Of a DNA stretch of 64,000 nt, positions 1 to 11,000 are shown in pieces; position 1 is the stretch's first letter; each line of letters opens with the position of its first letter. Both the position numbers and the translations under genes were made by a program. The stretch is taken from positions 22,051,135-22,115,134 of the forward strand of contig OU452202.1 of the NCBI GenBank assembly GCA_911728435.2, written 5' to 3'. Origin of the DNA: Apoderus coryli. Taxonomy: Eukaryota > Arthropoda > Insecta > Coleoptera > Attelabidae. The notes beneath the pieces were generated by a model. That model worked only from the letters and a program-made list of their open reading frames with translations, did not search any database and had not been told where the DNA came from.

Positions 1-2893
1 CCGAAGTATCCCGAATCGAACGTGTTGGAATGGATAGTGCAAAATGGCATTGTTGTCAACGCGCCAATTCCACACATTGTGCAAGACTGTGCGCTAAAAC
101 TTTCACGAAATCCTGGGCGACATCATGGGAAGCATTTCATATGAATTGTTTGAGTTCTGTGACGGAGGAGAACCTAAGAAGCTGCATAGACGAAGGTAAT
201 ATTAGGTATACTAAGTTTTTAAAAATGTTACTGTATTAATACAATCTTAATATCTAGTTGATGAGCCCTGCGAACTTGGCTGCGAAGGTTTATCATTTTG
301 TACGAACTTCAACAACAGACCAACTGAACTATTTCGATCTTGTACGTCACAAGCTGATGAAGCGGCGCGTAACGACGTGACTCTCTGGCAGAATCGGAGT
401 AATATCACACTAACAGTACTCACATTGCCTTTGAAAAGTATTTCCAAGTGTTCACCGAATGTTTGGAAGGCAGTGGCGTGCACCCTACAAATCAAACCAT
501 GTTCCAGGTACCTAAATAAATATATAAAGTTATCTTTATGTACTCTAATTGTAAATAAACTTTATTGTTGCTAACTTGCCTCAATAGACAGACAAATCGT
601 GACTTTAGCTATGTTCCAGAATATCACATGCAACGCAAATCTGTAGAGACGTTTGCTTGGAAATGTTGACCGAATGCGTTGATTGGACAAGATTATCGCC
701 CATACATTCACCTGAGACCATTTGTGAAAGTTTATCTCCTGACGATCCTAACGTTTCTTGCATTAAATTAGAGAACTATTTGACACCATCTACAAATGGT
801 TATACCAAAGTGGGTGGACAGGTGTCCAGTCCTTGTAAAGGAAATCCTTGCGAGGAGAATGAGATATGTTTAGTAAGGACGATTTTATTTTTAACAGAGT
901 CTTATTCTGTGTTTATGGATTATTTATTTATTATAATTTTTACAGATTAACAGAAATTGTTTACCAGCAATGAATTGTCAACCATATATTTGTAAGGCCG
1001 GATGCAAACTTGGAGAAGTTTCACAGTACATGGTAAGAAAATGTGGAACAAAGATTTTATTATTGAAATGGATAGCAATTTAGAAACCTTAGTTCTGTCG
1101 ATATATTTTACCAACATCTTTTTGACGTCAACTACTATGTTTTTCTTATTTTATCAGGTTCCTGATGGTACTTATGTCCGCATCCCAGATTCTCTTAAAG
1201 GCTACCTGAAAATCTGCAAATGTACCAAGAGCAAAATCGAGAAATGCCAACCACTGCCCCGGATTTCATTCACATCATGTTTACTGGGTAACACCCAACA
1301 ACTACATGGAAGTACGTTTGATATTGACTGCAATAAATGCAGTTGTTACGCTGGTGAAACCATTTGCAGTAAGAAGCAATGTGAGAGTAGTAGTTTAAGC
1401 GGCAGAAATACTGCGTATACTACGATGCCCTGTAACTGTCCGCCACATTATGTGCCTGTTTGTGGGCGCAATGGAATCACATATCCATCAGCATGTTTAG
1501 CCAAGTAAGTATTAAAGAAGCGTATGTTTTAACAGAGTTTTAAATCGTATCCCTGACATCTTTCATAAATTGAGAAGAGGCTATTGAGCACGAAACGTCG
1601 CAAATAGAAACTATACAAACTAAGTAGTTTAAAATCGGTTTAGACGAATATTTTCTTTTTCCAGATGTGCTGATCTCAAAGATGCTGATATCGAACTACT
1701 ACCATGTCAAAACCCCTGCAAATCAAACACATGCCCGATTGGACAAAAATGTGTACCATTCCCACAAACATGTTTATCCCTAATGCACAAACCATGTAAA
1801 CAATACGAGTGCAGTAAGTGTTTTTACAACAAATCTAAAGAACTGCATCTACCTTGGATTGTTTTGTTACAGTAAATGGCTCAATCAACTGCTTATCCCT
1901 TCCGAAAGATCCTGTATGCGACATGGATAATCATCAATACGAAAACTCTTGTTTTCTAGCACATCATAATGCAAAACTGGGCTATAGAGGTCCATGCTTA
2001 CAACGATGTCGTTACAAAGGTCAAGTGTGTGGTATCAACGGACGAACGTACATTTCTGAATGTGCAGCCCTTGCTGATATGGTCGCAGTGGATTACGATG
2101 GCGCTTGCTTAGGTGTGGGACTGATCTCTGATGTCAAAGCGTATCAGTGTGCTGGTGTTAAGTGTCCGAAATTAACACAGGCCAACTGTCAAGGTAAATA
2201 TACGAGGATGGGGACTTGGCTTTGGTTATTACATAAAATTTTTAGGGGTTACTCCGCCAGGTTCATGTTGTCCTTTATGCGGTGGAGCATTACGTTTGCT
2301 GTATTCACGTAAGCAAATCGATAGAGCGCTCTACGCGCTTCAAAATCAAAGTACTGAATCAGTTAATCTCAATGCTATGCTCAAAGGTCTTGAACGACAA
2401 ATACAAGTCGCCCAATGTACTGTTCGAGGTTATGTTACGGTTGAAATGGATATTTTTGTTGTGGTGCAACCAACTGAAAGGTATTTTGAATTGAATAATT
2501 ATACTGAGTGGGGTGTTTCGTTTTCATTCGGCCTTTCCGACTCTCATTTATGTACTTAGATCGCTGGAATACATGTGAGTCGGAGAGAAACTGATACTGA
2601 TTGTTCTAACGTTAAGGTGAAGTTAAATAATCAAATAATTAATTTATTTTTGCAGATTTCCATCTGACCTACAGTTAGAGGCATGTCTGAGAGAAGCTGA
2701 AAAAATTGCTGGACTAATAAATATGCAAAGTCCTCGAATAGCTAGTGAACTAAGTTTGAGTGCGTTAACATCGGCTACCGTTGTGTATACAGATGTTAGT
2801 GCGGCTGCTCATTCTATTTTAAACTGTTCTTATATAGTTTTGATAGCATTGACAACTGTTTTTGTGTCATGGGTTAGTAAAGCAAAACTGTAG
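1..2893 (+). CDS. RECK: RECK homologue, 3' part (nine exons)
   Basis: Reversion-inducing cysteine-rich protein with Kazal motifs: in known animals a GPI-anchored cell-surface glycoprotein that restrains metalloproteases and takes part in Wnt7 signalling. Exons by frame and GT-AG: <3-195, 258-507, 620-872, 946-1032, 1158-1504, 1665-1813, 1873-2193, 2246-2480, 2656-2893; every phase closes, giving 690 residues. The N-terminal third lies upstream of the window. Seen: cysteine-rich start, then three Kazal-type modules (CNCPPHYVPVCGRNGITYPS at the exon 5/6 border; VCDMDNHQYENSCF and VCGINGRTYISEC in exon 7). The last about 20 residues are hydrophobic after a small-residue stretch, as for a GPI signal. 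The exon 3 acceptor is the AG at 618-619, because the AG just upstream leads into a stop. A polyadenylation-type AATAAA follows at 2984-2989. Identity is firm; individual borders are good but unverified. Confidence 0.88.
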
Positions 2894-2983
2894 AGAGCCT
2901 TCTAAATTATTCTCTTGCAAATATCAGAACGTATTAACCAACGGAGTCTTGATTTTTACAAACAAATTTAAATGTCTCTGGTA

Positions 2984-2989
2984 AATAAA
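2984..2989 (+). terminator. AATAAA poly(A) signal of RECK
   Basis: AATAAA lies 90 bases past the RECK stop codon on the same strand, the usual distance for a cleavage and polyadenylation signal. No other AATAAA sits between it and the stop. Confidence 0.5.
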
Positions 2990-3239
2990 CACAAACATAT
3001 TTATTTTATGAAGACAAAAGGTCGCATTAAGATGAAGGAATACAGTTTTGAAGGGTCAACTTTTGGAAGATACTCAACTGAAAAATAAGTCTAAATTCAG
3101 CCTACTACAAATTGACAAACAGGGCCAAATCTCGATATTTTGTTTCTCATTAGAAATATAATAATAATAAAGGACTGAAATAGCCTTGAGCTTTCATGCT
3201 GTTGTAGTTAATATTTTGCTAATTAATTCATGCGTTGAT

Positions 3240-3960
3240 TTCCGTCAATAACGCGTTATCCTAAGCATGCTGGTACTATGAAGAACCACACTATCCGGGC
3301 CGCACCAAGTGAAACTAGTATCAATAGCAAAGAGACATACTTTACCGCTGATGTCTAGGCACGTAATGTCGTTGATAAATAGCAAAAACAAAATAGGACC
3401 CAACACCGAACCCTGTGGAACTCCAGCAGCTTTTATATTTTTATGGTAAATTTTTCTGTAGAGTTTAACGTAATCATGAAAAAGAGGATTGTCCGAAAAT
3501 TTTTCAAATGAGATAGTGAGCGCATATTCTTGGCCGATGTACGTAAGCCCACGGTAGTCCAAGGTTTATGTTGTTTGTCCCTGATAGGCCTAAGGGGGAA
3601 CGCTTTTAATGCTAGACCAGAAAGTGTTTCCGTAAAAGTGGAGAATGCAGTGTCGATATCATCAGACAGGTGATCCGAGTCAGTTGATTGACATAGACGC
3701 CTAAAGTTGTGAAAATAGGCGTAACCTACATGGGGCGTTCCCTCTTTCGCTCTTTACAATAAACTTTGCAATTACTGCTTCATGATCCGAAAAACCCGCA
3801 CCTAGGACAGTACAGTTAACGAGATTTGACTCAAAAGATGAAACGACGTAGTCTATAGTACTAGATCTGGTTTTAGTTATTCTGGTTGGAGATTCAACAT
3901 GCATGGCCATACCAAAAGATTTAAATACAGATTGAAGAGATTATTATTTAACACTGCCAC
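3240..3960 (-). mobile_element. Degenerate LINE fragment (endonuclease end and reverse transcriptase)
   Basis: Two minus-strand open stretches. 3910-3701 resembles the end of an APE-type endonuclease (TRITKTRSSTIDYV ... GFSDHEAV). 3562-3245 carries the reverse-transcriptase block [20 protein letters not shown], followed by LFAIDTSF where active LINEs have FADD, so a catalytic aspartate is lost. The two parts are in different frames with missing sequence between them. Dead non-LTR retrotransposon copy. Confidence 0.8.
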
Positions 3961-5389
3961 TTTCACTGATAGGAGCATTTACAACGCCTGCTTTTCCATG
4001 TGTAGCTAGTGAGGGCACGTTGAGGGTATCTCATGTTAAATTCTGCCGGAAGTCGTAGGCTGAGTTTAAAGTTTCGATTTCCAAATGAGTATCTTAAAAA
4101 AAATTGCAAAAATATCAAATCTTCATCTGCAAATATATAAGGGTGTCCTCATCTTAAATGCGACACACTGTATATCCTCGGAGTTTGAATCTTTGATTAA
4201 TAATTATCTGTTATTAAGTTTAGTTGTTTTGTCATTTTTTTGTTGGACTGAAAATATTACATAATAATTAGGGTAGTTTTAGAAAGTACTAGTTTTCCTA
4301 AAAAAATCTGTCATTACTGAGAAAAAAAGACTATTAAGTTTACAATAACTTCACAACTTCAAAAATGTATTGATTAATTTTCAGATTTCCGTGAAAACTA
4401 GGTGTAAGTAGAATAAAAGGTACCAAATTCTCATTGTGCCAATAAATTAGATTGATAAGTGAAAATAAGTACTATTGATTTCGTGATACAAATCAATAGG
4501 AAAATATCTGTGATATGTAAGTTTTTTAAATTTTTAATCACTTTAAATGTATAAAAAAATAGCCTATGACTGCCAAAGATATTCTTTATTATATAATGTG
4601 AGCCTTTAGGACAGCAGTTGTGTCTTATTCCCATTTCATTATTGGTTAATGTTATTTAAAAAATGCGAAGACGAAATGTTCCTGCGTGTATATCGACCGA
4701 GTTTTTTTTTTTTAAGAATAACTTTTTTGGTATTAAAAGCACTTTCATTATTAGAGCTTGATATTTATCGTTAGGACACATTTTTACGCATTAAAATATA
4801 CTCATACATTTTGAATGTTCTTTGGGGCTCACCCTATATAGGATCAACTGTATTGACCGCTGATTTTAATTTTAAATATCTCGCAAAGGTTTGAAATCAT
4901 CCCCGTAAACTTGTGTAGTGAATTGATTGTTTTGGATTTAATACAACAATTACGTGTACATTACTTACTGTTGGAACTGGACTACTTGGTCAACTTCAGT
5001 CTCCAGATATTTATTTATGGCTGGTGTGCACTGTTCGTAAATCTTTTGGAGTAGTTAGCTTCCTCCAAAAAATCCTTGAGTAGTATAGGCTCCCATTAAA
5101 ACGAAACGAAAATATACAAAAACCTGCGGGACTGTTTTTTATTACAAATAATAATATTTCGATCTAATATAAGCTTATTCTTGAGATATTCACAGTTAAA
5201 ATAATGTGCAGTCAATATTACTGATTCTACTTTACCCTAGGTACCATAAAGATGTCAAAAATTTATACATAAACGTTATAGCAAAGCGACTATGCTCAAG
5301 AATAATACTAGCAACCGATATCAATTTGATGACAAAATGTTTATGTCTAGTTTTGACTTCTTGGTACTTAGAAATATTGCATAGATATA
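3961..5389. other. Intergenic, no gene seen
   Basis: AT-rich sequence between the LINE fragment and the MITE. No coding frame with recognisable protein, no RNA gene and no clear repeat boundary was found. Confidence 0.4.
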
Positions 5390-5956
5390 CAGGGTATTTT
5401 ATAATATATGAGACGCATTTACAACTCATACAGGGTGGCCAAGTTATAATTCTTTTTTTTTTTTTTTCTTTTTTTTAATTTTTCTCCTAGAATTTGTAAA
5501 TCAGTAAATGGACCAATTATAGTTTTTGACATTTCAAAACTGTCAAAATTTTGTTTTCTTAGCCTACCTAGAGAAAAACTATTTTTGTCGAGAAACGAAA
5601 CAAAAAAGTTTCTGAATTGAATGGGAAATACAGATTTCTTATTATTAAAGATTAGAGGCGTTCCCCGAAAAAGTTTCGGGAAAATAAAGAGTATTCAACC
5701 CCCGAAAATGTGTCACGCCGTAGGTATTAATGGTATTAAGTAAGTTGCTCTTAATATTGCGTTTTTGACGTGTAGTAAGCGTACCAAATTTCAATTTACT
5801 GATTTACAAATTCTTGGAGAAAAATTTTAAAAATGAGAAACAATTTAGAACTTTGACACCCTTTATCTCGGACACAAAGGGGTTTGTGACATATGTTTGT
5901 TGAAACTTTTTTAAGATGCCCTCTGTAAATGCGGCCACATAATATGAAACACCCTG
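5390..5956. mobile_element. Mariner-like MITE with CAGGGT ends
   Basis: The left end ATACAGGGTATTTTATAATA and the right end, read in reverse as ATACAGGGTGTTTCATATTA, match as imperfect terminal inverted repeats, with TA at both borders. There is no transposase frame inside. Another CAGGGTGG start at about 5432 suggests nesting or a composite. Non-autonomous Tc1/mariner-type element; ends are approximate. Confidence 0.5.
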
Positions 5957-6189
5957 TATATTATTTGATTTGAATAAAAAATAAATTTTACTAGATAATC
6001 TCTGTTTTAACATAATTATTTACTATTTATGACAAACTAGACAATTTCATACTCGATTGGAAGAATGGTTAGAAATTATGCAAGATGTAAAATTTAATTT
6101 CGATCCACGGCCGAAAAAAATTAAAAAAAAAAAAAATTTAAATGAGGACACGCGTTTCACTAATGAGAATGCTAACAGTCCCGTTCCCA

Positions 6190-6345
6190 TCATACGCACA
6201 ACGTTTCGGAATGTTTGCCTTCTCAGGTGTAATTTCTTACCAACATCGCATTGAATTCTGATTTCCTAATGAGAGCAATGGAATGTTGATAAGAAATTGT
6301 ACCTGAAGAAGGTCAAGATTGCCGAAACTTTGTGCTAATAACGTG
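6190..6345. repeat. Inverted pair of hammerhead-like repeats
   Basis: The left arm (6195-6245, reading on the minus strand CACCTGAGAAGGC ... CCGAAACGTTGTG) is inverted relative to the right arm (6295-6340, ACCTGAAGAAGGTC ... GCCGAAACTTTGTGC). Both have the CUGANGA-stem-GAAAC layout of a hammerhead, but neither has a correct NUH cleavage site with a pairing helix I. Confidence 0.45.
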
Positions 6346-7329
6346 AAATAAAAAAAAACAGTATTTCAATTATATTGCAATCAATGAGCATCTCATGCCC
6401 AAGAAATATCTATATTATTGTGTTGTGTATATTTGACATCCATCATTGCTTAGTTTACTGTATTTTTGCCTTTACAGTCATTTTCAGTTGTTTGACTTTT
6501 TAATAATTTTATTGTCAATTGGCTAAATAATAATGAAGATTTAACATTTTCGTGCAATACGCTCAAAATATTTTTGAGCACCATACCATATTGGAGAAGC
6601 TATTTCATGATTTTTTTTTATTTTAACCGGAAATAATGTTTAGTACAAAAATACTATTGTACATGGCGAGGAAATGATTACATCCCGGGACTCATAGGGT
6701 GTAAAAATCGACGTTGTTTTCCCTTTGCCAATAGATATCTTCAGTGGTAGGTTTGATTTTTATGTAAACTTTTTAAAGAGCACCTAATACACTCTTCCAA
6801 TTGAGCACTATATCTTTTTGTATTTTTAAGAAATATTGTATAATTTTGTTTTTTATATATGTTTTTTGTTAAATTGATCATATTAAAACTAGTCTGTTAA
6901 TATTTGTTTTATCACACAGTTATTAATAATTTAAATATTAATATTAAAATTTTTAAAAGAAAAACTTTGTTTTATTTTATTTTTGAACTTGAAATGTATA
7001 ATAAACAGTTTATTTGCAGTTATATATATAAAGAAAAATTTACAATGCATAATGTGTAAACATAATAAAAACGCAATCACAATTACAATATAGCAACCGC
7101 AATCATAACTACAAGAAGCCCAAAAAATAACTGCAAAACGGGTTAGAAGGCAGTAAAACTGAATTTGATATTCTAACCCGTACGGAAATATTAACACTTT
7201 ATACTACTCTATCTATAACAGTTCCCGATAACTTACAATTAACTAAATCAATTTGAACTACAATGAATACAAAGAAAAAAAAACAACAAAATTAAAATAA
7301 AATTAAATTCGAAATCATAACCACTACAC
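6346..7329. other. AT-rich intergenic, no gene seen
   Basis: Very AT-rich. The only longer open frame (7197-6931 minus) has low-complexity, non-protein-like composition and may be LINE 3' UTR belonging to the fragment just downstream. Confidence 0.35.
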
Positions 7330-7490
7330 AATATGAAAATTAAATCAAATGTAATAGTTTTCTTCTAAGAAGTACACGAAATGTTCTTATTTTATGAGTC
7401 TTAAATTTGTGAGGAATTCCATTGTAGATGCTATAAACGTTATAGGAAAAGGATTGCTCGAATAACAAGGTGCGATGATAGCAGGAATAA
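7330..7490 (-). mobile_element. LINE 3'-end fragment
   Basis: On the minus strand this reads SFSYNVYSIYNGIPHKFKTH followed by a basic tail and stop region. This is the usual last block of CR1/Jockey-like reverse-transcriptase proteins (aromatic-rich, 'YN.LP..FK'). Small, isolated fragment. Confidence 0.45.
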
Positions 7491-8047
7491 AAATACCACA
7501 ATATACTTAAATACTTATTTATTAACTAATGACTTTTGTATGTTTTGTTTTGTTTGTTTCTGACAACACTAGACCAAAAAAAGAAGTAAGTAGGTAAAAC
7601 AAATTACAAATAATAAAAGAAAATTAATAAAAACAAACTGAATTAAATTATGTATAACAATTCACATTTGTAATTAATTTATAATAAATCATATAAAAAT
7701 GAATGGAACGTTATGAGTACATGAATTTCTTTTTTCCAACAAAAATATGTTTTATATAATTGAAAATGTAATAATTGTAAAATTGATTTATTTTTGCCTA
7801 AAATTTAATTAGATGAGTATGGCAGTCAAATGCTGGGTTCAATTTCTCTTATCTGAAAATAAGAATTGTTAAACAAAATTAAAAATCGCAATATATATAC
7901 CGTAAAGCTCCGCTAAGCAAAGCTTTAAGTTTTATTTTAATCACACTAATTGGTTTACTTTCTCCCTGAAAATATGATGACAACTCAGAAGTTCATAAAG
8001 CACAGAAAAAATTATAAAAATAGATTAACAATTACCTACCCAAAGTA

Positions 8048-11000
8048 TCAACACGTTTCCACTGCAGTCGGTAACTCGGCTACATTACTTGTCACTACTG
8101 TTTCCTTCATTGGATTGTCTAGTGAGCGTGTCTGTCCTACCTGTGACGGTTGTAGAGTCTTGACCTCCACCCCAGGGATCGTATTCGGCAAGTTCTACAA
8201 AACAGGAATAAAATATATTATTAATCAACATACAAACAAACGAATTCAGATGGTTCTACTAGGCTACTCTATATATTGAACCAGTTTTTGTCAAGATAGT
8301 CTGTCAAAAATATCTAAAAACAACGATTAAACTGTCGTCAGGTTAATATCACTACGAAATATACTTTTATCTCCTATAAATATTAAAAGTAATCATTAAG
8401 TACCGACTGATTAAATAATGAACTAATACTAAACTATTCTTTTCTCTACATTATCAATATGAATTATATTTTCTCTAACAGAGCTAATATTTTAATAACT
8501 ATAATAATTAGAAATCGATTCTAGCAGCAAATTTTTTAGTACAAAAAATTATTTTTAGTGTACGACTAGAAAAAATCATCGCAATATTAGTACGCTATTA
8601 ATACACAAAATGTTAAAAAACATGAAATTATAACTAATACGTTAATTTAAAATTATAGTAGTATGTTGTAAATATGATGTCAATCACAAAAAAAAAATGG
8701 TACACTTTAATTAACCCTTTCTACCGGAGCAAAATTAATTTTTTGGTAGTTCCCACGCTTTTTGAAAATTATGTATTTCACAAATTCTTCTGATACCTTT
8801 CTAATGCAACCCTTTTTTTAAATAAAACACAAGAATGAAATTTGATTTTCTTCCTCAGAGCAGTTAAACAATCCAAAACCTTTTGAAATTTCCGTATTAT
8901 TTACTTTCATTTGATTCCTTTGTAAATCGTTTTTCTTGCACGAATAGAGCAACAGCTGTCAACAACGCTGAAAACGATGCTGCAGTACCGAGTGTAAGGG
9001 TTCTTGTGGTGTTTCATCAACTACCACTGAACTTGAAAGTTTTCTGGTTCGTTGTCGTACGAAGAAAATTCGAAATAACTTTAATATGACAGTCCGAAGG
9101 CTGAATAACTACAAAATAGTGTATAATAAAACCTCAGCAGCATAAAAAGAACAGCATTTCGAGTCTCCGGTTGCGAGGTGTCATGCGCATCTCGTTGCGC
9201 ATGCTGCCATTATAGGAGAGAACCTGTCAATAATCGCATAGACGTAGGTAGATACCTGTGTTCAATGTCGGCGTGTACGAGATAAATAAATATTTTGTTT
9301 GTAATCTGAATATGTGGTTGTGTGTCTGGTCAGTATAGTGTGTTTAATTAAAAATGCTCAAGATGACATATTTGGAAACTTAAATAATCCGCATGATGCC
9401 TTTGTGGATTTTGTTACACATATCGAGGTCATCTTTCAAAGAAACTTTAAGGAATTAATTATATAGTGAAATTTGTAATGTTTATTTTAGTTTAGTGTTC
9501 TAAGCCAAAGATCCTACTCATCGATTATTTATTTTAGGTAGTTTGTTTATATATTTGTATAATCAAATTTATTTAAAAAAAATTTTACAGTCGTAACTGT
9601 CTATACAATTCTGTTATTTTGTATCATGCGACAAATCACCACTATGACACACCACAAATATTTTTGAAATTGACAGCGACATTATGTAGTTAAATATTTT
9701 TACGAAAATAAAAATACAGTACTGTGGCTAGAAACTGAAAAATATAATTATTTTTAGTCAGGACCTGACTTCTCTCCTAAAATGGCGTCGTCATACGTCA
9801 CAGTTTGAACTTATTTAGTTCAAAGTGCCGACGTGGACTCGGAATGCATTTCTTTATGCTGTGATAAACCGACGTAAGACAAAAAAGGGCTAGTTGCAGT
9901 GTTGCCACTGTGATGCTAAAATACATAATCACAAACATAAGTTCAACACAGAGTCACGATGATGTTTAAGATAGGTAGTTTAAATAAATTGATAAAATAT
10001 TGCCTTTCTGCATTTTAAAATGAACACAATTTGTTATATAAAGAAACGTTAGCCACTTTACGCCGTAGAAAGGATTAATTAAAGAAAAAAAAAAAAAACA
10101 AAAAGTTCACAACGTCGGACAGATACAGTATCAACTTACTGCGCCATTGCGTGCACACACTTTGCACGGCTACCATTAGATAGTGTCTCGCCTTGATTGT
10201 TGTAGATTGATTGATTGATTGATATGAAGAATAGGGTTGTATATGAATGATTTTGTTTTGGTTTTAATACTACGGGTATCAGAATTGTGGTTATCAGAGT
10301 GTTAATGAGGATGAGAATCACCAGAAGCGAAAATGACGGATATAGTAAATAAAAATAATAAATAAAATCAAAATTCATAATATAATATGTATATATTTAC
10401 AGGGTTGGCAGAACATCATATCAGCGATATATTTTTGAAAAAAGACTAAAAACTAACCTAAATTGGAGCCCTTGAGGCAAAATGGCTCTCCATACAAACG
10501 TTGTACTTGTTTTTGTTAATAATCCACGGACTTTCTATAGACATCAATTTATTGAAAGTTATTTTAGGTCCAGTTTCATTGGTTAAATGATTTGATGAAT
10601 ATATTTTCATCGTAACTCATTTACTTACAGTGCGGGGACTATTATATTATTTATTAGACTTTGCAGAACTCTTACTCTTAATAGAATATAACTAATTTGA
10701 TAAACTGATCTTGGCGTCATTGATAGAGAGCGTGCGCCTCGCATGCGAAAGCTTCTGGGTTCGCATCCCAGCTCTGGCAATATTTTTTTTCTAATTTTTG
10801 AATAAAGTAGTTTGTTACGTTAGTTTATTGGAAATAATAATTATAATTATTAAAATTCTGTTTCGTTACGCAGGTCATATATTTATGATTATATCATATC
10901 TTGTCGGGAAAGTTTTGGGGCGACAAAACCGATTTCTATACATTTTATTGGGTAAAGGTTATATTTTTGAATAAATCCTTTTGTTAAAATTAAATTGTTT

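Noticed and set aside
10712..10780. A functional tRNA gene
   Set aside because: A good T-arm and T-run, but the ends cannot form an acceptor stem.
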